Notes: generated by a model from the letters alone, not told the origin. Shown: positions 33,419-46,240, numbered from the stretch's first letter. The stretch: DNA of 64,000 bases from Ascaphus truei (GCA_036426205.1 CM071568.1:223064966-223128965); one strand, 5' to 3'. Numbers and translations are program-made.

Positions 33419-34890
33419 TCTTAACCCTGGCTGTGCTCAAAGCTGTGACCATGCGGATACTCCTTGAGATTTTAGAAGGACCCTTTCAAGATATAGGTCC
33501 TACTTTGCATCGATAAACCCCAAATTAGCTGGAGAAAATGTTACAATAATCACGTACAGCTACAAGGTTTCTCAATTAAACGACATTTGGAATACTGAAG
33601 AGTCGCTTTGGGTGTCTTGAGCATTCTGGTGGTTTGTTACTATTTTTGCCATCTAAACTAAGCAAGATAACTTTAGCATGTTGGTATTGTATAGCATTGT
33701 GATTATGCAAGGTGTAACCTTTCTCCTCCAGTAGTTCCAAGGTAGTTTTGGGTATCTCCAGAGAGGCTGTTCCCCAAAAGCTGTTCTTTGCCTCAGAGTT
33801 TCCGAACATCAGTAATCTTATCTTCTTCTCCCAACCTGAAACTTTCTGAGACAGATTGCGTTGCAGAGCTTGGTACGTCAGCTGAAAAGTTCCAAACTTC
33901 CAAACCATGGTAAACAGTCTCCGACTTGAAACTACCAGAGGGAAAAGGTAACAGCGTCTATGGAACAGCTGGGAACTCAATCTCTAAACCCCTGCGCAGA
34001 CTGCATTTACAGTATAATTACTACCACGCAAAAAAAACTCAAGACACGTGTTTGTGAGTGATATCCATTTTTTCCACATGTTTTATTAAACCTGTGTTAT
34101 GATACTGTATGTTAGTTGTTTTCTTTGTTTAGACAGAGTTTTCAAAATACGTATATGCTTATCTGACTGAGACACGTGGAGGCTGTTAAACACACAGAAA
34201 CTAGATTCTCACAAAATATGTTTTTATTAAGGAGTTTAAAAGATATATCTATATCTTAACATATCACACTATTGTGTTTTTTTGACATTTTCGGTTTTAT
34301 GACTCCATCTGCCTTAAGATGTCCTTTTTCATACTATTTCCATAATAAAGGTCTGGATACCTTTGGCACTCTGGTTGCAGGACTACAGGACTATTAGACT
34401 TTTCTTCATTGATTCACTTTGGGACTTTTTATCATCAAAGTTTTATGTATGATCTTATGAAATCATATTTGTGTTGGCATATTTTGATAACACAATTATG
34501 TTTTATAGATATCTATAGCGATGTACATATTTCCTTAATTTAAGAGACCTCATTTATTTACACACATACTTTAATTGCTAGAGCCACATAGCTCCTTTTT
34601 GTTTGATTACTAACAATATCAACATTGACATAGTGGAAGATTTGTGCCCTAATCCACTTGTACCACCAGCACCATATGATGATCAGTCATAGGAGGGGAG
34701 AAACACTAGAAGAGTTGTCATTGAAGAACATTTTGTACTAAATAAATGTTCAAAATGTATATTGAATCCAATAGAGCATTGCAGTGAGATCATAGTATGA
34801 GGTTTGGCAAAATCTGTGTCAGGTTTTCAGAGTCCTGTTCGTAATTTTGCTCTTGCTCGCCCTCTGTGGCATTTTTTGCGTACATTTTTT
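33419..34890. other. No gene seen
   Basis: I recognise nothing coding. An AATAAAGGTCTGG block near 34,345 resembles the 3' ends of PLE terminal repeats, but the match is too weak to name. The minus-strand frame 33,576-33,980 has no family motif. Confidence 0.45.
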
Positions 34891-35215
34891 TCTCTTGGCA
34901 ACTTCCTTTAAAAGGACAGCCCTGTAAGCATGAAGTTGCTGAGCAAAGTTCCAGTTCAATCTGAGTAAATGCAACGCACTTACCTATTGTCTTCCTCATT
35001 ACCAAACCCAGCTCACGTACCTCGACTATCCTTGTCTTCAGCCTGCCTCGACCTCTGCATACACACCGACTAGGCAATTCTTCTGCCAGCCCTGACCTTC
35101 GGCCTGCGACTCACTACTCTATCAGGACTCTGTCCCTCGGCTCAGGTCGGGTCTTTCAATATCCTACCTCAGCCCTGCAGGTCGCTTCCTGCTTGAGACG
35201 AGCATCGTTACACAT
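34891..35215 (+). mobile_element. Partial LTR related to the 37.3-kb chromovirus
   Basis: It shares GAGCAAAGTTCC, CAGCCTGCCTCGACCTCTGC, CAGGACTCTGTCCC and CTACCTCAGCCCTGC with the LTR at 37,328-37,742 and ends ...CGTTACA. The internal region is absent, so it is a truncated or solo LTR. Confidence 0.6.
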
Positions 35216-35369
35216 AGTACAAGACTCAAATGATCACAATAGTATATATACAACATATACCGTATGTACAGTAGACAAATCTAATACATTTAATACCAAA
35301 ATGCAATATAAAAGTAAAACACCTTACTACAAATAATGAAAAAATTACAGACTGACATCCTGGTAAATG

Positions 35370-35413
35370 AAACTCGATGTTTCAGGCCAGAAACTGCCCT
35401 TTATCAAGAGTTT
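35370..35413 (-). ncRNA. Hammerhead-like relic (PLE fragment)
   Basis: On the minus strand: helix I AAACTC/GAGTTT, core box TTGATAA, an imperfect helix II (GGGCA/TGGCC), the GAAA box and CATC. The same degenerate core box as in the PLE at 16.56 kb suggests a related element. Confidence 0.45.
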
Positions 35414-35419
35414 AATTAT

Positions 35420-37327
35420 CTAACATTTAAGAAAAACTTTTGAAAATCCAATACTTGTTCAAGTGTTTTCCCCCACAATGTAATTATTTTTCTTAACACG
35501 ACGCAATTTGCATCAATTTATTTCTGAACACAAACAGCTTTTATATCTTTGGTTGTATTTCTCTTTTTAAGAGAATACTTTTGCTTAAAGATTTATGTAA
35601 TGTTGTGTTAAACCAGATATGCCTGTATTAGCCTTCTTTGATTTACCTTTGGCTTGTAGAGTTTGCTGTGAAATCTCCCACATGACACAATTGGTTGTTT
35701 CCGTTGACATATGAATTGCTGGTGTGTTGTTACTCTTTTGAAATTGTATCATTTTTCCTACATGGGTAATTAGATTCTTTAGTTATGACATTAGTGTAAC
35801 TTGGATGGATGTAAGATCTTCTTTCAATATATATTGTTTCGCTCTCATTTTATCTTCAATAGCATCACACAACACTTGGGTGGCTGACAAAAACTTGTAC
35901 GAAACTATTGCTGGCCATCTATTATCAGCATTCATGAGGTGAAGAATAATAAATTTGACCATTTGTGGATGCTACGTTTTGTCATTTCTTGTTATATCCA
36001 TTTCAGGATTTTCACCATTAGTGTTTAAAAGCTGCAACAATGCATGATGTATTTTGTTGAATTTCTATTTGGAAAAAAAAATAGAATATTTCAGATTCAT
36101 AGTTGATAGAAAGATATTTAAGAAATAGTGATGATACTCAAACAAATAAATGCTTGTTTTAAGAAGTACATTTACTGGTTAGATATATTTTGTAACCAAT
36201 TTTGAGATGTTAAATTAGAAATATAAATTGTATACATGTCAGTGTTTAATGTATGTTCAACTCTTGATCCTCTGTAATGTTTCTACTATTTGTTATTAAG
36301 ATCATTTTTTGTCCAATATATGAAAAAGTACAAAACATTATTGTTAGTTGTTAAAATGTATAACACATATTTGCTTCTGTGAGGGCTATTCTTGTTGCAT
36401 CAAAGGAGCCTATCACTTCTATTTGTTTCCGGTTGTAGTGTTGACTCAATAAATTGATCTGTATCAGTAAATGCAGGTGCAGTGGAGGGCCCATCACCTG
36501 TAGATCTAGATTATTGACTACTCTCACTGATTTTCTCATTGGTTCTCCTTCTGAGGACATTCCACCATTTCTTAAGATCTAATATTTTTGCAAGGAGCTT
36601 TTTCTAATACATTTATTTTTGGTTGGATTCTGGTACAGGTTTAATTTTTTACAGGCTTCAGTGTTTTGGTTCTCACATTACATGTCCAGTGGGACCCTGG
36701 CAGGCCTGGTACTACTGCCTTTGGGATCAGCTCCCCCATCTGGGTGCAGTCTGTCACCATGTGGCCTTCTGGATGAAAGCCAGCTAAGAATCTTTCGATG
36801 GGCTGGTCCATCTATGCCTAGGGGCTGTGGCTGGGGAGCCCATTCCGGACATACGCTGTGAACCTTGAGAGTAGTGTGGAATCACTTACCTTACCTTAGT
36901 GGGTAGTAAACTAAACTAAAGTAATCCTCAACTTGACCCGAAGCAATGCATCTTTCATTGCTTGAAGACCAGTGTGCGGTAAGTCTCTTTTATGTTTCTT
37001 TAAAGATGTCTTCTATAGTAGTGTGTGTTTTATATTACTGTACTGTATTCTTTATGCTTTTGAATGGGCAAACATGCTATTAGTCAGATTTTGCCAAATT
37101 TAAGTTTGTATAATACGGGATGCCGAAATCCAGTAGGAAAATGTAATTTAAAGCCATAGATTTCCTATGTTTTAGTGACAAAAAACAAAAATTCTGCTCT
37201 CCCCCATTCTCTCTCTTCCCGCATCTCTTTCTCCCCCATCAATGTCTTCCCCCTCCATCTATCCACCCATCAAACAATTTTTTTCCTTCCTCGCCCCCCA
37301 CAATCTACCTGTGGATTGGTGCCTGCC
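35420..37327. other. No recognisable gene or element
   Basis: AT-rich sequence with only short reading frames and no motif I can defend. I see no repeat structure beyond simple AT-rich stretches. Confidence 0.5.
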
Positions 37328-37742
37328 TTTGAGGATTCTGCTCAATCCATGTGGAGTTTTTCTGCCAGTTCAGGTTTTCCAGTCTGCCTGCCCTTTCTAC
37401 TTAAACTGGCCATTTTGTGTACTGGCAGCCTGCTATATAAGGCTGCAGTTCTTGGTAGGGGTCGCCAAGCAAAGTTCCTACATTTTAAGCTCTTGTTGGT
37501 CTTTGCAGTCACACTTTACCCTTTTTCCTATATTGATTCCCCTGTTGTGACCCCGACCTCACTGCTTTCTGCCTGCCCTGACCTCTGCCTGTCTCTTGGA
37601 GTTTGCAACTCTGCCACCAACCCTGACCCCTGCCTGCTTACAGACTACGGATACTCTTACAGGACTCTGTCCCAGGGCTCTGGTCGGTTTAATTGATTCC
37701 CTACCTCAGCCCTGCTTCCTGATTTGAATCGAGCACGTCACA
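37328..37742 (+). repeat. 5' LTR of chromovirus
   Basis: It matches 41,721-42,255 after removal of the MITE there. Shared blocks are TCTACTTAAACTGGCCATTT, TATATAAGGCTGC (a TATA box) and AGCTCTTGTTGGTCTTTGCA. It ends ...CGTCACA, just before the internal region. Confidence 0.8.
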
Positions 37743-37758
37743 TTTTGCTCGGCCAAAC

Positions 37759-38500
37759 ATGGACCCCGCTGAAGTAGCGCGAGCCGTATCTGTCCAAGGG
37801 GAATTACTCTGAGATCATGAGACATGCCTCGTCCAGCAAAACCAACAGCTGTCACTCATTTTTAGCCAACTTTAGGACATTATCATCCAGCTGGATACAT
37901 TCATAGGGGGTCTACCCCTGCACTGCCATTGTTGGCAGCGTCTCCAGCTCTGCCATCCCCTACGCCCAGGGAACCATGGATCCCGACACCTCTACATTAT
38001 GGTGGAGACCCTATGATGTGTAGAGGATTTTTTAATCAGTGCTCGACTCAGTTCAAACTCCAGCCCTCCATGTTCTGCACCCATTGATGCAGGGTAGCAT
38101 ACGTCATTTCCCTACTGACAGGCGAGTTTTCTGGGAAAAGTAATACCCACTGATTGACAACGCCGCTGACTTTCTCCAAGCATTCAAAAGAGTTTTTGAT
38201 GCTCCTGGTCGCAGGTCCTCTTCTGCTGCGCTCCTTCGAATCCGGCAACGAACCCGCACTGTGGACAGTATGCCATTCAATTCCGTGCCCTTGCTGCGGA
38301 AATGGGCTGGAACAATTAAGCTCTGCTGGCAGAATTTTGGCAGAGTCTTTCTGAGTGTTTAAAGGATTAACGGACTTGCCGGGACACACCAAAGGACCTG
38401 GAGGAATTTATTGCCCTCTGTATCTGAATGGATCTCGGGATACGAGAATGATAGACTGAGCAAGACTGCCCCTCAAAAGCCCCAATAATTTGGTTTGCCC
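37759..38500 (+). pseudogene. Chromovirus gag, decayed
   Basis: Gag would form the particle shell. It starts MDPAEVARAVSVQGELL. A frame near 38,020 reads RGFFNQCSTQFKLQPS, then VAYVISLLTGE, the capsid blocks of sushi/Mart gag. Stops and shifts occur throughout, and the zinc knuckle is not visible. Confidence 0.7.
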
Positions 38501-38556
38501 CCACTTTCTGACTCCTCTTACTACACCTCTCTCAGAGGAGGAACTGATACAACTTA

Positions 38557-41500
38557 GTGATACCAAACTACCTGAACAGGAGAGAACTTGGAGACGTGTC
38601 AGGGGTCTGTATCTGTACTGTGGACTGTCCTAAATCAGGAAAACTCCAGTGCCCAGCGGAGTTAGAGGAATATTCTCTGGGTATTTCTTCTATTCCTCCT
38701 CCCTCAAGACTAAGCCTCTGCTGGTTACGGTTGGAGCACTTCACAAAGAGACACTGTCATTCTATGTTATTTGCCCTCCCTCAACTCCAGTGATCCTAGG
38801 ACTTCCCTGGTTGCGGCACCACAACCCTAAGATCGATTGGGCGTCCAATCAAGTGACAGTCTGTGAACAACATTGCCATGGATCCTGTCTTCTGGTGTCT
38901 CGCAAACTCTCCGAGGTTCAGCTACCTACAGAGACTGCCTCGTCATGCCTGCCAGTTTCTTACCAAGACTTTGCCGATGTATTCGACAATAAACAGGCAG
39001 AGGAGTTACCGCCACACTGACCATTTGATTGTGCAATCAACCTGCTCCCAGGGGCCATCCTTCCTAGAGGCCGCACTTACCCCCTTTTGGACCCAAACAC
39101 CGAGGCTACACGGGAATACATTTCGGAGACCTTTCAACATGGGTTTATCCGCAAATCAAGCTCTCCCGCTAGTGTGGGTTTCTTCTTTGTTTCCAAAAAA
39201 GACAGTTCTCTAGGATATGTATCGAATACAGAGGCCTAAATGAAATCACCGTAAAAAATCGGTATCCTCTACCCCTCATTTCTGAACTGTTCGAACGCTT
39301 ACGCAAGGCCACAATCGTCATCAAACTGGATCTCCGAGGAGCTTCCACTCAAATTCGAATCAGAGAGGGTGATGAGTTAAAGACAGCCTTTAATACCCAT
39401 GATGGCCACTACGAATATCTAGTCATGCCATTCAGCCTATTCAATGCACCGGTCATATTTCAAAATGTTATCGATGAGATCTTCTGGGATTTACTTGACC
39501 CATTTCTCATAGTGTTACTGGACAATATCCTTATTTATTCCAATTCTTTGTCCGAACATTGGGCACAGGTTAAACGGGTCCTCCAAAGACTTTGGGACCA
39601 CTCCCTCTTTGCCAAGCTCGAGAAATGTCAGTTCGTACAAAAGAAGATTTCCTTCCTTGGATATTTCATCTCTTCCCATGGGTTTGAGATGGATCGTACG
39701 AAAGAATCAGCAGTGCTGAATTGGCCTTTACCGATAGGCCTTAAATTAACGCAAAGATTTCTTGGGTTCACCAACTACTACCAACGTTTTATCAGGAACT
39801 TCTCCAAGGTAGTTGCACCCATTTCGGCTCTTATTAGGAAAGGGCCGAACCCTAAGATATGAACCTCTGAGGCTCTTGTAGCTTTCGAGAAGCTCAAGTC
39901 CGCCTTTTCATCCGCATCTGTGCTGATACATCCACGAAACACTTTGTGCTTGAAGTAGGCACTTTGATCTGGCAGCCGGAGCCGTCCTTTCTCAAAGAAA
40001 GGATTTTCAGGGGAAACTCCACTCCTGTGCCTTCTTTTCTAAAAATTATGATGTTGAAAATCGGGAACTTCTGGCCATGAAAATGGCTTTAGAAGAATGG
40101 AGACATTTGCTTGAGGGGTCAACTTCTCCGATCACAGTCCTCACAGATCACAAGAACCTCGAATACATTGAAGGAGCAAAGAGACTTGTGACACATCAGG
40201 CAAGGTGGGCTCTCTTCTTCACTCGGTTCAACTTTGTAATCTCTTATTGTGCAGGATCTAAGAACATCAAGGCAGATGCGCTTTCCAGGCAATTTGCTCC
40301 TGACGGTTCCGAAAAGATGGAGCAGGGACCCATCATTCCATCTTCACTGATTATCTCTGCTGTATCATCTTCACTTCTGCAACAAATTTCACAGTCAAAG
40401 GCAGAGATTCCTAGGTCCACGTCCACATGTTCTTCTAAACTATTTGTTCACCCCTAATTTCGAAGTGAGGTTTTGCAATGGGGTCATAACTCAGAGACGA
40501 TGGGTCACCCGGGGTCAGGAAGACAAGGGATTTCCTTGAACGAATCTTTTGGTAGCCAGAGATTTGCAAAGACATGAAGGACTTTTTGGCAGCCTGCATT
40601 ACATGCGCCCAGACTAAGGTGCTGAGGACATTACCATGTGGGCTACTCCAACCCTTACCAGTTCCCATCCATCCGTAGACAAACTTATCCATGGATTTTA
40701 TCATGGAACTACCACCCTCCAGGGGTATGACTACCATACTGGTAGTAGTCGATCGCTTCACAAGCCAAGCCCATTTTGTTGCCCTTAAGAAGCTACCCAC
40801 AGTTTCAGAACTACCTGAAATTTTTATTAAAGAGATATTTCACCTTCATGGAGTCCCGACGGATATAGTCTCAGACCGTGGATCCCAATTCATCTCAAGA
40901 TTTTGGAAGGCCTTTTGTCAAAGTATGGGCTTACGGAAAGGGCCAATCAGTCCTTAGAACAATTCTTGCAATGTTTTGTATCTGAACTACAGGATGACTG
41001 AGTTGATCTGCTCCCGTGGGCAGAGTTTTCCCGCAACTATATGAAGCACAATTCCATGTTGGAATCTCCATTCTTTTGTGCCTACGGGTACCATCCTACT
41101 CCCCTTCCTTCTTACAGTCCTTTCTTCAGAGTCCCTGCAGTGGATGATAAGATCCAAGAACTGCAATCACTCTGGAAGAAGATCCAGACCAATCTGACCA
41201 AAGCTGCCCTCCAGCAAAAAACCCAGGCAGATAAATGTCGACGACCTCCTCCCCCGTTTCAAGTGGAGATCAAGTTTGGCTGGCTACAAAAAATATCTGA
41301 CTGAAACTACCCTCCTCCAAACTCGGGCCCAAGTTCATTGGACCTTACACAATTATAAAACTGGTCAACCTGGTGGCATTCAAAAGGGAACTTCCAGATA
41401 ACTTAAGGATTCCTCCAGTGTTCCACGTCTCCCTCCTCAACCCGTTTGTCCAGAACGCTTTCTCTCCTCCAATTCTCCATCCTCCTAGACCATTTCTGGT

Positions 41501-41680
41501 GGATGGCCAGGAGGAATTTGAAGTAAGCCAGATAATGGATTCCCCTAGATCCCGTAGCAGGTTACAATACTTGGTCCATTGGAAGGGTTATGGACACAAA
41601 TATAATTCATAGATCAAATCCAGGGATGCCCATGCCCCAAGACTGGTACAGGCGTTTCATCAGAGATTCCCTGCCAAACC
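38557..41680 (+). pseudogene. Chromovirus pol (PR-RT-RNaseH-IN-chromodomain)
   Basis: The protease end is PVILGLPWLRHHNPKIDWAS near 38,790. RT at 39,000-39,860 has KLDLRGASTQIRIREGDELK, then LVMPFSLFNAPVIFQNVIDE and VLLDNILIYSNS, where the catalytic YxDD reads LLDN: the second Asp is replaced by Asn. RNase H at about 40,050-40,290 has [11 protein letters not shown] and KADALSRQF. Integrase at 40,690-41,300 has MDFIMELPPSRGMTTILVVV and TDIVSDRGSQFISRFWKAF. The chromodomain at 41,515-41,610 has FEVSQIMDSPRSRSRLQYLV followed by HWKGYG. More than five stops or frameshifts make it inactive. Confidence 0.85.
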
Positions 41681-41720
41681 GGCTTAGATCGCCGGAGGCC
41701 TCCCCTTGAAAGGGGGGTAC

Positions 41721-42260
41721 TGTAAGGATTCTGAGCGATCCATGCTAGGTTTTGCTGACAGTTCCGTTTTTTTCAGACTGCCTGCCCTTTCTACTTAAAC
41801 TGGCCATTTTGTGTACTGCAGCCTGTTACAGATGCAGCCACAAGTATTAGAACTCTTGCCTTGGAAATTCTGGGGCACTCCAGTAAACCTCAACTTGCCG
41901 CAACATTGCTGCAACATTGCCTCAACATTTCTGTGAGATTCTTTATGGCCCATCGGATTAATACAGATGGGGTCCCTGCAGTCCCATTCAGTTTGAATAG
42001 GACTGCAGGGACCACCCGCTGTGTTAATACTATGGGCCATTAAGAATCTCACAGAAATGTTCAGGCAATATATGAGGCATTTACTGTGAGACTGGCCCAT
42101 AATCTCCCACAATTTCCCAGGCACACATCTTCTAATACTCGTGGCTGCATCTGTATATAAGGCTGCCGTTCCTGGGAGTCGTCGAGCAAAGTTCCTACGT
42201 TTGCAGCTCTTGTTGGTCTTTGCAGTCACGTTTTACGCTTTTGCCTATTTTGATTCACTG
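41721..42260 (+). repeat. 3' LTR of chromovirus, split by MITE, truncated
   Basis: It follows a polypurine tract (GAAAGGGGGG) and starts TGTAAGGATTCTGAG. The MITE interrupts it at 41,829-42,153. Its last part (...GATTCACTGTTGCTGACAC) stops where CR1 sequence begins. Confidence 0.8.
41829..42153. mobile_element. Palindromic mariner-type MITE (325 bp)
   Basis: TA flanks it (41,827-41,828 and 42,154-42,155). The ends are CAGATGCAGCCACAAGTATT and the complement of CAGATGCAGCCACGAGTATT. The centre is also palindromic (TGGCCCATCGGATTAAT... TTAATACTATGGGCCA), so the whole element can fold on itself. The LTR sequence is continuous once it is removed. Confidence 0.9.
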
Positions 42261-42267
42261 TTGCTGA

Positions 42268-44013
42268 CACCGGAAAGTTCTTCAAGTACATTAATAACAA
42301 AAAAATGAGGAAAGAACATATAGGACCCTTTCAGTGTGAGATAGGCAGGCAGATTATTGGAGATATTAAATAAATTCTTTGCTTCTGTGTTTACCAGGGA
42401 AGAATCAATTCCAGTAGTAGTACCGCAGGAGGCAGCCACAACCTCCATATTAATGAACAAATGTTAACTAAGAAAAAAGTGCATAGACAGCTTGAAAAAA
42501 TTTAAGTAAATAAGGCACCTAGCCCCAATGGCATACATCTAAGAGTTCCCAAGGAGTTACGTTCAGTAACAGCCAAACCATTACATTTAATATTCAAGGA
42601 CTCCATTTCCACAAACTCAGTACCACAAGATTGGCATAAAGCAGATGTGATGCCTATGTTTATAAAGATCACAACCGGGGAATTACAGACCTGTAAGCCT
42701 GACTTCAATAGTTTGAAAACTACTTGAAGGTTTAATACGAGATAATATTCAGGAATACCTAATGGAAAACAAAATTATTAGTAATAGTCAGCATGTATTT
42801 ATGAAGGACAGATCATGCCAAGTTAACCATATTTGTTTCTTTGAGGAGGTAAGTAGGAATTTAGACCAGGATAATGTAGTTGATGTGATCTACTTAGATT
42901 TTGTAAAGGCTGTTGATACGGTTCCACACAGGAGGTTGGTGTACAAAATAAAGCAAATTGGACTCAGTCAAAATATATGCACATGGATTGAAAACTGGTT
43001 GAGGGACAGACAACAGAGGGTTGTCATAAATGAAACTTTTTCAGGTTAGGCTAGGGTCGTGAGTGGAGTACCTCAGGGACCGGTACTGGGACCACTGCTT
43101 TTTAACTTGTTTATTAATGACTTTGAGGTTGGCATTGAGAGCAAAGTCTCTATCTTTGCTGATGATACTAAATTGTTTAAGGTAGTAGAATCAGAGCAGA
43201 ATGTAATTTCTCTCCAGAAGGACTTGGAGAGACTGGAAACTTGGGCAGATAATGGCAGATGAGATTTAATACAGATAAATGTAAGGTTATGCATGTGGGA
43301 AGCAAGAATAAACAGGTGACTTTCAAATTAAATGGGGATAAATTGGGGGAATCCTTGATGGAGAAGGATTTAGGAGTGTTTGTAGATGGCAGGCTTAGCA
43401 ATAGTGCCCAAAGTCATGCAGTAGCTGCAAAGGCAAAGAAGATCTTATCTTGCATCAAACGGGCAATGGATGGAAGGGAAGTAAACATAATTATGCCCCT
43501 TTACAAAGCATTAGTAAGACAACAACTTTAATATGGAGTACAATTGTTGGCACCACTACTTAGGCCGTGCCTATAGTGCCGTCGATGGCGACGGCTACAC
43601 GACTGGTGACGTCACCCGTCGCCATCGCCACCGGTGAAAGTTATGTTTCGTCGGGCTGTGGCATCGCGGGATTCCAGCAATTTGATTTGTTCAAGGGCCA
43701 TCACGTGACGCGACAGCCCTTGAAAAATCCAGTTTTCGCAACGGTGATGCCGCTACATCGCTTTGTCGCTGTTGCGCGCACTCTAAGCGCACACGGCGGC
43801 GGCGGCAATGTATTTGTTTTCGGGCGACGTCTCGTTGCCGTCGCCGGCACCATAAGCACGGCCTTAGAAAAGACATTATGGAACTAGAAAGAGTGCAGAG
43901 AAGATCCACCAAATTAAACAATCAAACATACGAGGAGAGGCTAGCTAAATTAGATTTATTTACATTAGAAAAGAATAGTCTAAGAGGGGATATGACAACT
44001 ATATACAAATATA
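42268..44013 (+). pseudogene. CR1-type non-LTR retrotransposon RT, 5'-truncated
   Basis: CR1 copies its RNA at a nicked target. Early degraded blocks (about 42,270-42,720) read FFKYINNKK, then KAPSPNGIHLRVPKELRSV. The frame 42,762-43,049 gives VDVIYLDFVKAVDTVPHRRL. The frame 43,059-43,262 has GVPQGPVLGPLLFNLFINDF and the catalytic FADD. The frame 43,259-43,531 has MRFNTDKCKVMHVGSKNKQ and ends LYKALVRQQL. After the MITE, 43,867-44,010 continues with KDIMELERVQRRSTK and YEERLAKLDLFTLEKNSLRG. The 3' end is missing. FADD is intact but many stops and shifts are present. Confidence 0.85.
43563..43863. mobile_element. Harbinger-type MITE (301 bp) inside CR1
   Basis: It is flanked by TTA at 43,560-43,562 and 43,864-43,866. 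The ends are GGCCGTGCCTATAGTGCCG and the complement of GGCCGTGCTTATGGTGCCGG. It is GC- and CpG-rich, related to 11,377-11,559, and splits the CR1 reading frame (…LLAPLL / RKDIMELERV…). Confidence 0.9.
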
Positions 44014-44510
44014 GGGTCTCATGCAGTAAGCGCCGAAAAGTCACTTTTCAGCAGCTTCTCGCAAAAAATGCCTACTGAGGTTCATTAAGCCCCGAGAAGC
44101 TGTCGATAAGAGCAAAACTCGCCTTTTCTTTGCCGGAAAAATAATTTCGGCAGCCACGTGGCGAAAAGCCACTTTTCGGCACTGATCACCAGTTTTTCAA
44201 ACACGCTCAATACTAGTAGCCCTGACCAGATTTTCGCAGCTTCTCGCCACTCTAGAATTTAAAGTTCCTCTCAAAACCGTCCCGCCACAAAAAGTTGGCA
44301 AGAAGGTGGGGAGAAGCGGCGATGAGCGGCAAGACAGCACTTAGAAAAAACCAGGCCTTTCTCCTGCATTGGATTGATGCCGGGGTCTCCGGAGCTGATA
44401 CCCATTCATACCAGCACCGGAGACCCGGGCATGAATCAGATGCAGGAAAAATGTATTTACAGCCACTTCATTACCTTAGCGGCTATCTACTAAGGCAATG
44501 AAGGGGTTAA
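44014..44510. repeat. Unclassified MITE-like repeat
   Basis: It begins GGGTCTCATGCAGTAAGCGC exactly where CR1 breaks off and contains inverted GCGAAAAGTCACTTTT / AAAAGCCACTTTTCGGC-type segments. The start resembles GGGCTTATGCAGAGAGG of the MITE at 47,921. The right end is not identified. Confidence 0.4.
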
Positions 44511-44514
44511 GATG

Positions 44515-45478
44515 GCTCCTCCCAAGACAATATGCCCAGTAATGATACACAGGTTATATGCAACAGTATTTACTGGACAATGCTTATAAACATAACAATA
44601 ACACATACAGTGTATCGGATAACGACCCACGGAATATCCCCACAGTACTTGGGTGCAGGGGTACCAGTGTCCCAGTGTCCAGGCTTTAATAGCCACTCCC
44701 ACCCCAAGTGTGTAGCAGCGCTGCCACAAGATGTGTTGTGCACTTGTAGAGATACCTTCCCGGGGCTCCAGGACCCGGGTGCCACTGAGTAATAACATTC
44801 AACCGATCCGTTTGTTCCTCCGAAGATCTGCCTCCGCGTGGGGTTGCCTCCAGCCGAAGCGTCCCACCTTAAGATAGTATCTGAGTGTATGACCTGTTTG
44901 GTCACAGATGTAGGCCACGCACACCGCGTGCGTCCGTCACCACTGGACTAGCTATCACTAGTGTATTAAGGCAAGCGTCCCTGCCTTGGGGCCTGCCCTA
45001 CAACACACAAGCTAGTGGTGAGGGGTCTAGTTGGGACCTAAGGGGGTATTCTGGCCTAATCCGGTGGAGCACTTCTCCTTGAACCTTACCTATCCACTTG
45101 CTGTCCTGCTTCTGACTGGCGTGCTTCCCTGAGCATGGCAAATGTATCTATCTCCTTGCAGGAGATTCTGGGCGCCCTATTGGCTGCTGCATGCCATGTG
45201 GTCTTTGCCCCCAAGAATTGCTGAGGCTTGTAGTTCCCTGTGCAGAGCTATTTCCTAATGGCCACCACTATCTCCACACTGCGCATGCACGATCCTTCTA
45301 ATGGTGTTCTGCTGCACGAGCCTTCCTATCATGGCGGCACCCTGCGGCAGCGTTCGCTGCGAGTCTCCGACGACCTGCTCGCCTGGCACTAACCTCCCTG
45401 CACCGGAGGTAAGAGAAGGGGGAACGCAGCTGAACCGGGGGACCAGAGGGGATCTGGTTACATTTATAAGGTGATAAG
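44515..45478. repeat. Dispersed repeat, copy 1 (LTR-like?)
   Basis: The segments 44,960-45,060 (TCCCTGCCTTGGGGCCTGCC, GGTGAGGGGTCTAGTTGGGACC) and 45,170-45,420 (GGCTTGTAGTTCCCTGTG, TAATGGCC, ACTGCGCATGCACGA) recur in diverged form at 61,600-62,760. The right edge GATCTGGTTACA could be a complemented TGTAACC LTR start. No protein was found. Confidence 0.5.
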
Positions 45479-45538
45479 TCACCCCTTATACCTGTCACTG
45501 CTATTCGTTCATTTTAGTTATTTTAGTAATAATTGTAG

Positions 45539-46240
45539 TTTTTTTTTTTTATAACTTGTATTTTATTGATGATTACATGCTTGGTATACATAAGAAACAA
45601 ATTGCATACACATTGATTAGAATAGCATATAGTGTATATTAATTTACGCATAACAGGCCTGCATGGTTTTTCGAGCCCTACTTAACCGTGCGAGGGGGGA
45701 TTGTCACTCTTATTGTGAGGAATTGGGGGAAAATAATAACAATAATAAATAGGAGGGGAAAAAAAGTGGGGCGAGGGGGGAAGGGAAGAGTAATGGGTGT
45801 TTAGAGGGTGAGGATGCAGCGGCCTCCAAGAGCTGTTGAGACGACCTGAGAACCACCTAATAGCCACCGAAGCCGTGAGAGAATATAAATGATTGATCTT
45901 AGGGTGTGTGAGGTACTAATTGTGAACCGGGGCTTCACCTCCCAGTAGGAGAACGCATTTATTACTATTATAGCCAAATTGTATTACGCTCTACCCCAGG
46001 GATGTCTGTCTGAGCTAGCCAAGGAGCCCAGACTTTTAGATAATTGTCACCAGTGTCGTTAACTAAGCTCGTTAACTTTTCCATCTGGCAAATAAACCAA
46101 ATACGATTCCGAATCTTTGGGATAATTGGAATATCGGGGCGTTTCCATAATGCTGCGATCTGACACCGCGTGGCTAATGATTGTAGTTTTAATCCGAATT
46201 TATCAAACAAAAAACCCTTGATAAATCTGTAGGAGCTCCT
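45539..46240 (-). mobile_element. 5'-truncated L1 copy (3' UTR and ORF2 end)
   Basis: A T run at 45,539-45,551 is the complemented poly(A) tail. The frame 46,210-45,968 encodes the ORF2 C-terminus: RPDIPIIPKIRNRIWFICQM and then EKLTSLVNDTG. This is the same segment as at 32,895-33,092. The 5' truncation and tail are typical of target-primed insertion. Confidence 0.8.

Larger units (their letters stand above)
37328..42260 (+). mobile_element. Ty3/gypsy chromovirus (sushi/Mart-like)
   Basis: It has two LTRs, a gag start at 37,759 (MDPAEVARAVSVQGELL), then protease, reverse transcriptase, RNase H, integrase and a C-terminal chromodomain, in the standard Ty3/gypsy order. The gag start and the chromodomain are typical of the vertebrate sushi/Mart lineage. 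The 3' LTR was hit by a MITE and is cut by the CR1 element at 42,268. Confidence 0.85.
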
